A stretch of DNA of 64,000 nucleotides from Micromonospora antibiotica (GTDB lineage: Bacteria > Actinomycetota > Actinomycetes > Mycobacteriales > Micromonosporaceae), in assembly GCF_017599305.1 (NCBI RefSeq), contig NZ_JAGFWR010000004.1, forward strand, positions 62,001 through 126,000. The letters run 5' to 3'. Shown here in pieces: positions 46,201-56,040 of this stretch (position 1 is its first letter; the number at the start of each line of letters is the position of its first letter). The translations under genes were made by a program, and so were the position numbers. The notes under the pieces were generated by a model that was not told the origin of the DNA, did not search any database, and saw only the letters and a program-made list of their open reading frames with translations.

Positions 46201-49200
46201 TGTTGACGCCGGCCGACCGTTCGCCGGGCGACTGCGGCCACCGCCCCGCCGTGACGGGCACGCTCATGCGCAGCTTCGCGAAGTCGATGTGCTCGTTCGG
46301 CTGTGCGAAGTGCAGACTGGGCGGCAACACGCCGTGCTCGATGGCCAGCGCTATCTTGATCAGGCCGGCGACGCCCGCCGCGGCCTCAAGGTGACCGATG
46401 TTGGTCTTGACCGACCCCACCCGCATCGACGCCGGGGCATGGGCGGCCGCGATGGCGCCGGCCTCGATCGGGTCGCCCAGCGCGGTACCGGTGCCGTGGG
46501 CCTCGACGTACTGCACGTCACCCGGGCGCAGACCGGCCGCGTCGAGCGCCGACCGGATCACCCGCACGTGCGCCTCCGGGTTGGGCCCGGACAGGCCGTT
46601 GGAGCGGCCGTCCTGGTTGACCGCGGTGCCGCGGATCACCGCGTGCACCCGGTCGCCGTCGGCGACCGCCTGGCTCAGCGGCTTCAGCAGGACCAGCCCG
46701 GCACCCTCGCCGCGCACGTATCCGTTCGCCCGGGAGTCGAACGTGTGGCAGCGTCCGTCCGGTGACAACGCACCGCTCTGGCACAACGCGGCCGTCGTCG
46801 CCGGAGACAGCATCAGGTTGACCCCACCGGCCAGGGCGAGGGCGCTCTCGCCGCGCCACAGGCTGTGGCATGCCTGATGAATCGCCACCAGCGACGACGA
46901 GCAGGCGGTATCCAGCGCGATGCTCGGGCCGCGCAGGTCGAAGGTGTACGAAATACGGTTCGCGGCCAGGCTGAACACGTTGCCCGTGCCCGAGTACGGA
47001 CCGGCGTGCACCCCCTGCGTGCGCATCAGATCGGCGTAGTCGCTCGTGGTGATGCCGACGAAGACTCCGGCCGTGGTGCCCGCGACGTCCGGGGGGAGTA
47101 CGCCCGCGTCCTCGAACGCCTCCCAGGTCAGTTCGAGCAGGAGGCGCTGCTGCGGGTCCAGGTAACGCGCCTCAAGATCCGACATCCCGAAGAACTCGGG
47201 GTCGAAGCCGGTGACCTCGTCAAGGAAGCCACCGCGCCGGACGTACATCTTGCCCGGCCGGGGAGTGCCCGGGTGGTAGTGCGCCTCGACGTCCCAGCGG
47301 TCCGGTGGGATGTCCCCGATGGCCTCCGTACCCGAGGCGAGCAGGCGGAAGTACTCCTGTGGGCCGGCAGCGCCGGGGAAACGACAGCCGATGCCCACGA
47401 TCGCGATCGGCTCCTGCTCCCGGCCGGGTACCGGCACGATGGCCGCAGCGGCATGGGAACCGGTCAGGTGCGCACTGAGCGCCTCGATCGTGGAGAACTC
47501 GTACAGGGCCGTCGGCGCTATCTCGCGTTCCAGGAAGGTTGCCAGTGCGGCTGCGAGCTCCACAGTGGCAACCGACGTCAGGCCGAGTGCGCGGAACGGG
47601 ACGTCCGTGGCGATCTGCTGCGGATCACGGCCGGTGCGCAGCGCGACGTGCCAGCGAAGCCAGGTGCGGATCGCCGTCGGGGTGCGTTCACTCGCGGTCC
47701 AGTCGTGAACCGGATGCAGGAGCCCGTCCCGATAACGCTCCCGCATCTCCGCGCGCCGGATCTTGCCACTGGACGTCTTGAGGATCGACCGCGGCGCGAT
47801 CAGCGCCACCGCATGCACCGGGATCCTCTCGGCGTCGGACACCGCGTCACGGATGGCGTGCACGATCTGTTCGTGATCGTCGTCGTGCCCACCGGCGACC
47901 TCGGCGACAACGACGAGCCGCTCCTCGGCAGCCTCCTCGACGGCGAACGCCGCGCTGCATCCCGCCCGCAACCCAGGATGAGCCGCCTCGACGACCCGCT
48001 CGATGTCCTGCGGGTAGTGGTTCGCACCACCGACGATGACCAGATCCTTGAGCCGGCCGGTCACGAAGAGCTCACCATCATCCAGGAAACCCAGGTCCCC
48101 GGTCCGGAGGAATCGACCACCGCTCCTGTCCGCCGTACGAGCGTGGAAGATCTGCTCGGTCGTCTCCGGGCGGTTGTGGTACCCCCGACCGATGCTGGGA
48201 CCGCCAACCCAGATCTCGCCGGTGACTCCGTCGGCGCACGGCTCGGCCGTGACAGGGTCGACGACACGGACCTCCACACCGGGCGCCGGGACGCCGCAGG
48301 ACACGCTGCGGCGGCGGTCGGCGGCCCGACGGGCGGTCCGCCCGGGCGGTACGGACGAGACCATCAACGTCGCTTCGGCTAGACCGTAGGCCGGAGTGAG
48401 GGCCACCGGATCGAAGCCCGCAGCGTCGAACCGTTCGGCGAACCGGTCGAGGGTCGGTCCGTGCACCGGCTCGGCACCGTTTGCTGCCACCCGCCACGAC
48501 GAGAGGTCGAGCCCCGCGACACGGGTCGCTTCACTGCGCCTGACACACAGGTCGTAGGCGAAGTTCGGCGCGATGCTGAAGGTGCCGCGGTAACGGGCGA
48601 TGGCCTCCAGCCAACGCATCGGCCGCTGCACGAACGCCTCGGGGGCCATCATCGTCACGGTCGCGCCCAACGACAGCGGCAACAGGATTCCCGCGATCAG
48701 TCCCATGTCGTGGTAGGTGGGGAGCCAGCTGACGAACTCGTCGTCCGATCCCAGTTCCCACATCCTCTGCTGGCAGGAGAGATTGTGCGCGAGCTGGTCG
48801 TGACCCACGACCACTCCGCGCGGATCGCCGGTCGACCCTGACGTGTACTGCAGGAAGGCGATGCCGTCGGCTGAGCCACCATCGACGGTCCCCTCCGGAA
48901 CAGACTGGTCGCCTGCGTCGAGTAGAACCCGCTCGAGGCCGGTGAGGCTCCCCAGGTCGCGCCGCGCCACGTCGGCGGTCGCGATGACCGTCGTGGCGCC
49001 GCAGTCCGCGGCGATCCGCTCGAGCCGGGTCAGCGTGGGCTGGTGGCGTCGCTCGTCCGGCGGTGGTACGGGAACGGCGACACGACCCGCCCGGAGAGTG
49101 CCGAGGAACGCTGCGGCGCAGCCCAGTCCCGACGATTGAAGCAGAAGGACAGGGCCGGAGGCTCTCGTGCGCGCCAGGCCCGCAGCAACCGTACGGATCT

Positions 49201-49330
49201 GCTGATCCAACTCCCCGTAGGTCCACTCCTCGACCCGCCCGTCGGCGTCGCCGGTGCCCAGAAAACGCAGGGCCACCCGGTCGGGGATGCGTCGGGCATG
49301 ACCCGACACGACATCGCTGATGCCTTCCAT
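43262..49330 (-). CDS. FAAL-ACP-KS-AT-ACP-C hybrid megasynthase
   Basis: This is a 2022-residue assembly-line enzyme. Residues 1-540 are a fatty acyl-AMP ligase (FLQYTSGSTGDPRGVVV, SWLPTYHDMGLIAG, GYHNRPETT). ACP1 has Ser586 (LGLTSVATV). The KS has Cys810 (DTACSSS) plus HGTGT and NIGH. The AT has Ser1245 (GHSMGE) and an unusual specificity motif, GAGHS. ACP2 has Ser1546 (GGSSLMAAQ). A C-terminal condensation domain has HHLITDG (His1730-His1731). It should activate a free fatty acid, add one unreduced ketide unit and pass the beta-ketoacyl chain to an amine or alcohol. There is no KR, DH or TE. I prefer ATG 49330 because AGGAG stands nine bases upstream; ATG 49339 is too close to it. Confidence 0.93.
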   Translation of the reverse strand: MEGISDVVSGHARRIPDRVALRFLGTGDADGRVEEWTYGELDQQIRTVAAGLARTRASGPVLLLQSSGLGCAAAFLGTLRAGRVAVPVPPPDERRHQPTLTRLERIAADCGATTVIATADVARRDLGSLTGLERVLLDAGDQSVPEGTVDGGSADGIAFLQYTSGSTGDPRGVVVGHDQLAHNLSCQQRMWELGSDDEFVSWLPTYHDMGLIAGILLPLSLGATVTMMAPEAFVQRPMRWLEAIARYRGTFSIAPNFAYDLCVRRSEATRVAGLDLSSWRVAANGAEPVHGPTLDRFAERFDAAGFDPVALTPAYGLAEATLMVSSVPPGRTARRAADRRRSVSCGVPAPGVEVRVVDPVTAEPCADGVTGEIWVGGPSIGRGYHNRPETTEQIFHARTADRSGGRFLRTGDLGFLDDGELFVTGRLKDLVIVGGANHYPQDIERVVEAAHPGLRAGCSAAFAVEEAAEERLVVVAEVAGGHDDDHEQIVHAIRDAVSDAERIPVHAVALIAPRSILKTSSGKIRRAEMRERYRDGLLHPVHDWTASERTPTAIRTWLRWHVALRTGRDPQQIATDVPFRALGLTSVATVELAAALATFLEREIAPTALYEFSTIEALSAHLTGSHAAAAIVPVPGREQEPIAIVGIGCRFPGAAGPQEYFRLLASGTEAIGDIPPDRWDVEAHYHPGTPRPGKMYVRRGGFLDEVTGFDPEFFGMSDLEARYLDPQQRLLLELTWEAFEDAGVLPPDVAGTTAGVFVGITTSDYADLMRTQGVHAGPYSGTGNVFSLAANRISYTFDLRGPSIALDTACSSSLVAIHQACHSLWRGESALALAGGVNLMLSPATTAALCQSGALSPDGRCHTFDSRANGYVRGEGAGLVLLKPLSQAVADGDRVHAVIRGTAVNQDGRSNGLSGPNPEAHVRVIRSALDAAGLRPGDVQYVEAHGTGTALGDPIEAGAIAAAHAPASMRVGSVKTNIGHLEAAAGVAGLIKIALAIEHGVLPPSLHFAQPNEHIDFAKLRMSVPVTAGRWPQSPGERSAGVNSFGVGGTNAHVIVAEAPGPATVANSGQARLIVLSARSPQALETLAERTARSAAGSPASIDDLAYTAGLRRTHHEHRMAVVARTPEELAERLTPPHPEAVTGRVVADQRVVFIFPGQGSQHLGMGHGLYRADPAFQNAFDDCAAALQPHLAWPVRDQFFAVTEQDSMLDRDDVVQPLLFAVQVALAASWRSRGIEPAAVVGHSMGEVAAAYVAGALTLTEAAWVTGLRANGLATLRGQGAMAVVGLAGDDLTRAIEPYATLLSLAVSNGPEMSVVSGDVDAIEQLIADLAERDVFGRRVKANGAGHSPVVQPVADELRTVLATLRPRPVTVPMYSSVTTASLTGTELDGAYWAANIREPVLYHQTVQRLCADGYRLFVEMSPNPTLTLPTEQVIGPEGHAVASLRRGRPDPESLLEALGALHVYGVPVDLGQFFDRPRPVVSMPSGPWKRTPHWFGPLAAHAPAEAVDQSPKTTTEVVRAAFSGVLRTRVTGGDDNFFALGGSSLMAAQMMHELRATLDCDIPVRLLFDNPTVSAFTTALDSLRVTGPAAVSRPVRVDQDDFPLTINQERYLQAERAGGTPFLVTQHLDLAGPVDPDALARAIDRLIAVHDGLRTVFTAGDVVRQRHAAADPVALPITDLTAAADPQAELARALTEAERPFDPFTGPLYRFGLVRLAPDRHVLTVVLHHLITDGWSAGVLFQDLVLGYEDASPPAAPPLRLADYAQWERSFYSGVVLDQQLEYWRKKLATTSVPALRLTRDEQRVPGRQRELGLREVELDGEVATGIEQTAREAGATTQMVMLTAFMLALHRQSEHDEITVPINVTAREAPELQRVVGFLSQLRLITVDLGGGPDLREGLRRVREAVLTAGEEQGLSMSQYFHLAGRPQEDIPYRISFNHLPEVALPTTVGAATVTPLARQSGYVLPRDLVVVVRTMNGRLRLSFGYDRGVIVEEGLTQLMADTQQIVTAMTRDLEGAAR

Positions 49331-50104
49331 GGAACTCATCTCCTGTACGCAGGTGAAGGGTGTCGAGGGTGGGTAGCGCCCATTGCCGGTCGCGTGTCGC
49401 CAACCGATGCGGCGGTCGTGCGACACCGTGATGGTCAGTGCGGTGAGCCGGTCGTCCCCAGTCCCGTGGTTTGCGTGGTCCGCGGTGCCGGGTCGTGTCA
49501 CTGCGCCCCGGTTGGTCTCGCCGTGGCGGGTTGTCCGGAGGCCCTGGAGTCTCACGTGCAGAAGCCTGCATGCGGGAGACACGGCGAGCCGCCTGGCCCC
49601 TCAGTTGCTGCGTCGAGGAGAGGTGGCGATCAGCGCAGGTACCGGCTCGCGGCGCGTGTCGGGCAGCCGGTCGGCCAGATCAAGCTGCCGGGTCCGCCGA
49701 ACGGGGCCACCGTGGGCGGCCGGCCCAGCCGTCGGCGGGTGGAGCCGCACCGATGGTGACCCCGCCACAGTCCGCCGCGACGTGGACGCGTCAGCGACGC
49801 CGCCGAAGGGCTTCTCGGCGGCCACGGCGGCAACCGAGCCCCGACCGGTGAGCGCGCCAGCTGTGAACGGCACAAGCGCTGTCTTCCGCAAGTAGCGCCT
49901 GGTCGTCGTTGCCGTCGCGGTGTCCACCGTCATGCGTTGATCGTCACGAACTCCCGGATCGTCGTCAATACAGCTGGCTGCCCCGCTTCGAAAGTGCCTG
50001 CTACACCAGCAGTGGTGCCGCGCCGGAGTCCCCAGCGGGTGGCAAAGACGGGGTGACCCGAGCCGGATCCGCAACGACAGCAGGCGATTCGTCGTCGGGT
50101 CGGT
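49331..50104. other. Gap upstream of the megasynthase operon, no supported gene
   Basis: This roughly 0.75-kb stretch should contain the promoter of the minus-strand FAAL-PKS/pccB operon near 49340-49450. A minus-strand frame of about 110 codons ending at 49601 (starting near MTVDTATATTTRRYLRKTAL) has no recognisable domain and I do not call it. The right edge meets an ISL3 transposase remnant. Confidence 0.5.
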
Positions 50105-50580
50105 CTCGTCCTTTCGGACGGCCTCGGCGAGGTTGTGCCACAGGTGCCAGCGGTCGGCGACCTTCACCGCGTCGGGCAGAGCGCGGCGGACCGCTTCGGC
50201 GTAGGCGCCGGAGGAGTCCCGGTACACCACCTCGACACCGGGATGCTCACGCAGCCACGTCTCCAGGGTCGCAGCCTTACGGTCGGGCAGCACATCGATG
50301 CGCTGGCGGGTGACCACGTCGATCAGGACGGTGGCGTAACGACGACGCCGGCACAGCGCGAGGTCGTCCACCCCGAGTACCCAGAGCACCCGCAGGGCGG
50401 TCTGCCGGGACACGACCACCGCCAGGACCGACAACAACCGAGCACCTCCCCGGCCGGCCAAATCCCGCGCCATTGCAACGACCTGGCCGATCAACCGGGA
50501 TGTCCGACGCTGGTAACGCTCCAGAACCCCCGGAAGCTGCTCCCGGAACGTCTCAACCTCAACCTCCTGGCGTTGACAGC
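50105..50580 (-). mobile_element. ISL3-family transposase remnant (central part)
   Basis: Minus-strand translation gives LWVLGVDDLALCRRRRYATV, IDVLPDRKAATLETWLREHP and VKVADRWHLWHNLAEAV, the conserved centre of ISL3 transposases, including the Asp-containing GVDD block and the ADRWHLWHNL block. The N-terminal zinc-binding part and the C-terminal Glu region are missing. The right edge coincides with the point where the RHS homology begins on the other strand, so the element or its deletion removed the RHS 5' end. Confidence 0.82.
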
Positions 50581-50587
50581 CCGCGTA

Positions 50588-53500
50588 CAGACCGTCGCCC
50601 TGCCATGCGCCCAGAGCCCCACCACCACAGACGACATCATCGGCGACGCCCGAAGCAGCTACGACGGCAACGCCTACTACGCCGACGGACAGAGCGGTGG
50701 CACCGCACCCACTGCCGGCAACCTCACCACCGCCGAGGAGATGAAGGGCTGGAGCCCGTCGAACGGCGGCACCACCACCTGGCTGACCACCAGCCAAACC
50801 ACCTATGACCCCTACGGCCGCCTCTTCGAAGCCACCGATGTCCGGGGCAACAAGACCACCACCACGTACACCCCCACCGCCGGTGGACCTGTCACCAAGG
50901 TCGACACCGTGCAAACCTTCGGCACCCAGACATGGACCACCACCGCCGAGATCGAAGGTGCCTGGGGCAGCACCACCGGCAACATCGACATCAACCTCAA
51001 GCGCACCGACCTGACCTACGACGCCCACGGCCGACTGACCAAGGTGTGGCTTCCCAACCGGCCGAAGTCCAGCAACCCGAACTCACCGTCATCCGAGTTC
51101 AGCTACACCCTCCGCAACGCCAACGGGGTCAACGCCGTCACCACCAGAGCCCTCAACCCCGCCGGCAACTACGTCAGCACCTTCTCCCTCTATGACGGGC
51201 TGCTCCGCGAACGCCAGACCCAAACCGCCGCGAAGGCCGGCAGCGGCACGATCTTCACCGAGAAGACCTACGATGCCGCTGGCCGAGCCACCACGACCAC
51301 CGACCAGCACTACGACAACTACCTGACCCCCGGCATCAACCTGCACACGATCGACGAGTGGCGCATCAAGGGCCAGACCGTCACCCAATATGACCGCGCA
51401 GGACGCGTCACAGAGACCATCCTCCGCTCCTCGGTGAACAACGCGCTCACCGAAAAATGGCGTACCCAAACCCGCTACGGCGGCGACCGAACCTACGTCA
51501 CCCCACCGGCGGGTGGCACCCCCACCACCACGATCGTCGACGCCCGCGGCAACACCACCGAACTACGCCAGCACCTCACCAGCGGCACCTCGTCCGCCTA
51601 CGACGCCACGTTCTACACCTACAACCGGAAGAACCAGCTGGTTCAGGTCAAGGACAGCGCCGACAACCCCTGGACCTACGAGTACGACATCCGGGGCCGG
51701 CAAACCTCCGCCACCGACCCCGACAAGGGCCTGACCACCACCAGCTACAACGACTACGGCGACATCACCGAGGTCACCGACGCACGGTCCCGCGCCCTCA
51801 ACGAAAAGCTCGTCTACCAGTACGACCTGCTCGGCCGACGTACCGGCCTCTACGACAACACCATCGCCAGCAACACCAAACGCGCCACCTGGGCATACGA
51901 CCCGAGTGGCGCCAAGGGTCAACTCGCCTCGACCAGCCGGTGGACCGGCACCAGCCGCACCGACGAGTACAAGATCCGCATCCGCGGATACACCGCCCTC
52001 TACCAGCCCACCGGCGAGGACTACGTCATCCCCCCCGCCGAGACAGGGCTGTCCGGCACCTACATCTTCACCCGCCAGTACAAGCCCGACGGCAGCCTGG
52101 ACACCGAGACCTACCCCAACGCCGGCGGACTCGGCGGCGAGACACTCACCCACACCTACGACCCCATCACCGGCCTCCCCGAACAACTCACCACCAACTA
52201 CCCCAACGCTGGCCAGTACGTCCTCGACACCACCTACACCGAGTTCGGCGAACTCGGACTAATCCGCTACCAGCAGACCGGCCAGAACTACGTCGACCGA
52301 TCCTTCGAGTACGAAGACGCCACCAGACGACTCAAGCGCGCCACCACGGCCCGCCAAATCGCCCCCCAGTACGTCTCGGACGTCCACTACGACTACGAGG
52401 ACGCCGGCAACATCAAACGGATCGCCGACACACCCGCCGGCGGCACCACCGACGTCCAGTGCTTCAACCATGACCACCTGAGACGCCTCACCCAGGCATG
52501 GACCCCCACCTCCGGCGACTGCACCGTCACCCCCCAGGCCAACCAACTCGCCGGGCCAGCGCCCTACTGGTCCACCTGGACCTTCGACACGGCAGGCACA
52601 CCCACCGCGGGCAACCTGCGCAGCGACCGCACCATCACTCCCGCCGGGACCACGGACCGCAGCTACGCCTACCCCTCGGGGACGACCCGCCCGCACGCCG
52701 TCAGCGCCATCACCACCACCGGGCTCGGCGCGGGCACCAAGAACTACCGGTACGACGAGAACGGCAGCACCACCTGCCGCCCGAACGCCACCGCCGCCAC
52801 GAACACCTGCCCACCAGGTGCCGGCAGTGAAACCCTCACCTGGGACATCGAGGGCCACCTCACCGGAGTCACCGACAGCGGAAAGAACCACAGCTACCTG
52901 TACGACGGCGACGGCGACAGACTGATCGCCCGCGACCCCACCGGCGCCACTCTCTACCTGCCCGGCACCGAAATCCGCTACACCGCTGCCACCCAGCAGA
53001 AGACCGCCACCCGCTACTACAGCTACGCCGGCCAAACCTGCGCCATGCGGCAGAACACTGGCGTCACGTGGATCATCGGCGACCACCAGGGCACCCAAGA
53101 GACCGCCATCAGCGCCGGCAACCAGACGGTCACCAAACGCCGGCAGAACCCTTACGGCGCACCGCGCGGCACAAACCCCGCCTGGCCCAACGACAAGGGC
53201 TTCGTCGGTGGCGACATCGACGGTGAGAGCGACCCCACCGGACTGACCCACATTGGAGCGCGTTCCTACGACCCCGCCATCGGCCAGTTCATCAGCGTCG
53301 ACCCACTCATCGACTTCACCAACCCCCAGCAGATGCAGGGGTACTCCTACGCCTCCTACAGCCCGATCACCTTCGCCGACCCCACCGGCGAAATGATCAT
53401 GAACGACCTCGCCGGCGTCCACACCGGTGACGGCGCGCCCCCGGCGACGCCGCCGAAGGAGAAAAAGAAGAAGAAGAGCAAGTGCGGCATCTTCTCCAGT

Positions 53501-54697
53501 CTCTGCAACAAAGCGAAGAAGAGCGTCGACAACGGCGTCAAATGGGCCCGCGACAACGCCAAGATCGTGGGAACGGTAGCGGGGGTCGCCGCTGGCGCAC
53601 TCGCGACCGGCGTCTGCCTCGGCGCGACCGCCGGCATCGGCTCAGTCGGATGCGCCGCGATCGGCGGAGCTGTCGGAGGCGCAGTTGCCTCACTGGTCGA
53701 AGACGCCGTCGACCGAGAAGACGACACCTGGCAAGGCATGCTCGGCGGAGCCCTACTTGGCGCCGCCGCAGGAGCCGTCATCGGTGCGGGCGTGGCGGCC
53801 GTCGGTGCCGCAGCCTTCGGTGCCTCCGTCGCGCTGAGTAGCGGGATGGGCGTCAAGTCAGCTGTCCAGTTCGGCGGAGGGGCAATCAAGTCAGCCCTGT
53901 CCCGCACCGCCGGCAGCGCAGCCACCGCTGCTCCCAAACCCAAGATCCCAAGCCCGGGGAAGGGCTGCCACAGCTTCGACCCCGCAACCCCTGTCCTCTT
54001 GGCCAACGGCACCTCTCGCCCGATCGGTGAGATCCAGTTGGGGGACGAGGTCCTCGCCCACGACCCCGAAACCGGTGTCACGGCCAGCAAGGCCGTCGAA
54101 CAACTTCACCTCAACCAGGACGCCGAGCTCACTGACCTCACCGTCCAGACCGCTGATCGCAGCGAAGTCGTCCTGAAAACCACTCAGAACCACCCCTTCT
54201 GGAGCCGGGACCGCGCAGCCTGGGTCGAGGCCAAGGATCTCCAGCCTGCAGAAAGGCTGTTGTCAGGCGACGACACCACCGTCGTTGCTCGCGCCGAGAG
54301 CTACGTCGGCTCTCGCCAGATGCGAGACCTTACGGTCGCCGACATCCACACGTACTATGTGGTGGCGGGCAACTCGCCGGTCCTCGTACATAACTGCGGG
54401 ACCTCAGTTGATGATCTTCGCAATGCTAAGCCGATTGAGGGGCATGGCATTGATCCAGACAAGGCTGCGGACATGCGAACCTGGAGTGACGACGACCTCT
54501 TGGACTCACTCAATACCCCTCGTGATGGTGGAGTGGCGCGAATCAATGAGAGCGGAACAATCGTGAACGGGCACCACCGGATAAATGAGATCATTCGACG
54601 AGCGGATGATCCCAAAAACAAGAGGATTACGGGAGAAACCAGAGTTCGGATCGAACAATACCGCCGGGATCTCAGCGATTTCTGGGACCTCGACTGA
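50588..54697 (+). pseudogene. 5'-truncated RHS polymorphic toxin: RHS repeats, HINT domain, ParB-like C-terminal module
   Basis: From about 50588 the frame encodes over 1360 residues of RHS/YD repeats (YDPYGR, YDAHGR, YDGLLR, YDAAGR and others) to the conserved core end GARSYDPAIGQFISVDPL. A Lys-rich segment and a glycine-zipper hydrophobic stretch follow. Next comes a HINT domain, from CHSFDPATPVLLANG to VLVHNC, which normally cleaves to release the toxin. The last ~95 residues (about 54400-54697) contain SGTIVNGHHRINEI, resembling the GHHR motif of ParB/sulfiredoxin-like nucleases, and are a variable toxin tip. The N-terminal export and shell part is missing: the frame upstream is antisense to the ISL3 remnant. 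Composition drops in GC in the tip. Function is probably lost unless expressed from a new start. Confidence 0.8.
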
Positions 54698-55104
54698 TGT
54701 CGGGCGACCCAGCGTACCGGCAGGAGTCCAAGATCGGTCCACGTGATGCTGATTTCGGCGTCCGCATGGCCGGTGTCGAAGATTTGGTCCGCATCAATGA
54801 CGAGAATCGACACCGCGGGTGGTCGGCTCGCTGGAGCTCACACGACGCACTTCGGAGCGAGGTTGCGGCAGGATCGACTGCGATCCTGTGTCCGCTCTTT
54901 CGTAACGGCGGACTGCTCGCTGAGTCCCAGTCGTATCGATGCCACGTCTTTTTCGCAAGCAGTAGAGAAAATAGAGGATTGGTATCGCTGATCGACGTCG
55001 GAAAGGGCACATTTGAAAACTTGCGCGAGGCGAATTCGATTGAAAACCTGACTCGTGTGGTCAGGCTGCTCATGGACAGCTACGAGTTGACGCCCCTCGG
55101 TTGA
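54697..55104 (+). CDS. Putative immunity protein for the RHS tip toxin
   Basis: This is a 135-residue soluble protein whose ATG overlaps the RHS TGA (TGATG), the standard position of the cognate immunity gene in polymorphic toxin loci. It has no recognisable catalytic motif; the middle reads LVRINDENRHRGWSARW and FFASSRENRGLVSLIDVGKG. GC content is visibly lower than in the core genome, as is common for swapped toxin-immunity tips. Role is inferred from position only. It is intact although the toxin gene is 5'-truncated, so it may now act as an orphan immunity gene. Confidence 0.65.
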   Translation: MSGDPAYRQESKIGPRDADFGVRMAGVEDLVRINDENRHRGWSARWSSHDALRSEVAAGSTAILCPLFRNGGLLAESQSYRCHVFFASSRENRGLVSLIDVGKGTFENLREANSIENLTRVVRLLMDSYELTPLG

Positions 55105-55222
55105 CAACAGGACGACTGCGGTGCCTCACCGGTCGTCACTCCGGTCGCCGCCCGATGACATGATTGTGTTTCGGGCAGCGACCGGAGGGTCGTCCCCCAA
55201 GCCATCCATCCTCGGCGAAGGT

Positions 55223-55676
55223 GGCAGTTGCTATTCCAGAATTGGAACTTCGGTCCCATCGGCAGCGCCGCCTGGCACCACTTCCCCGAGGCTGGGGACT
55301 CCATCAGGGAACTCGTCTGCGACGAGCCGGGCTGAGCAATCGAAGCCGACTGGTAGCCCACCCTCTTCGAGTAGCCGTGCACGGTGTCGGGCCCCTGCTG
55401 TCCGCCGGGCGGGTCGTGAGCTATCCGGACCCGGACCTGGACCTGGTTCGGCGGTTCGGTCTGTTCTGCCGCGACGTGCATGACAACACCGACCCGGACG
55501 ACTCCGACGTCTCCTACATGTTCAACATGTACATCCCTGAGGCCGTGGACGACCCCACAAGCGTCCGCGCTTCGGGTGGGTTGATCCGGAGCGGGTCGAC
55601 CTGGTGCACGCCCGCTATCCCGGCTGTTGGATCGAGGACGACTGACGCCCCGCGTCGCCCCACCTCCATCCCGTGA
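55223..55676 (+). pseudogene. Decayed small gene(s) downstream of the RHS immunity gene
   Basis: Protein-like fragments appear in changing frames: FQNWNFGPIGSAAWHHFPEA in one, then FCRDVHDNTDPDDSDVSYMF with NMYIPEAV in another, and ERVDLVHARYPGCWIEDD in a third. Stop codons interrupt the first. Such strings of broken immunity-like or RHS-tip fragments are common behind RHS loci. I cannot name the family. Confidence 0.4.
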
Positions 55677-55950
55677 GGGGTCAGGTCGGGAGGTTGGGTC
55701 GTGGCCAGAGCCGCTACGCCGGCTGGGAGCGGTCTGGCGCGCGGCAGCTCGGCCACGACCAAGGTCTGACCATCGTGGAAGGTCTTTCTCGCGGAACTTC
55801 GCCTTGGATTAGCGGCCGCGCCGACGAGGCTGTGTGACCTCGTGATCCTCCGCATCGCGGAAGCGCGTTCTGGAACCGAGGGGTTCCCCTGCGGGGTATA
55901 CGGCCGGTAGCCTTCACTGCATGCACACCTATCGTGTGCAGGGATGCTGT

Positions 55951-55979
55951 GCGTGGGGGTTCAAGTCCCCCCTCGGACA
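55951..55979 (+). tRNA. 3' end of a tRNA-Leu (fragment; likely attachment site)
   Basis: A perfect T-arm, GGGGG-TTCAAGT-CCCCC (55955-55971), is followed by an acceptor strand CTCGGAC, discriminator A and CGA. This looks like the 3' end of an actinomycete tRNA-Leu. The matching 5' strand (GTCCGAG) and anticodon arm are not upstream, so only the 3' end is present, as left at att sites by tRNA-integrating elements. A recombinase pseudogene lies 0.6 kb downstream. Confidence 0.65.
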
Positions 55980-56012
55980 CGAGCAATTTCTATCTGTGCA
56001 CCGTATGACGTA

Positions 56013-56040
56013 GCGGTGGTCAAGTATGTTTGACCACCGC
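56013..56040. promoter_or_regulatory. Perfect 11-bp inverted repeat spanning the first possible abrB-like start
   Basis: The arms GCGGTGGTCAA and TTGACCACCGC are separated by six bases, and the loop/right arm contains the ATG at 56026. This could be an operator for the AbrB-like protein, an integrase/excisionase site or an RNA hairpin covering the start. Confidence 0.5.

Noticed and set aside
49601..49933. Possible small minus-strand gene of about 110 codons
   Set aside because: No recognisable domain, no clear ribosome site and low-complexity Arg/Pro content.
50135..50585. In-frame 5' extension of the RHS gene
   Set aside because: It is antisense to the ISL3 transposase remnant and shows no RHS-like repeats, so it is not part of the original protein.
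55900..55980. Complete tRNA-Leu gene
   Set aside because: The acceptor 5' strand, D-arm and anticodon arm pairing with the visible 3' end are absent upstream.
55714..55986. Minus-strand frame starting MLVSEGGLEPPRTASLH
   Set aside because: This opening is a well-known artefact of reading a tRNA 3' end on the wrong strand; the rest has no domain.
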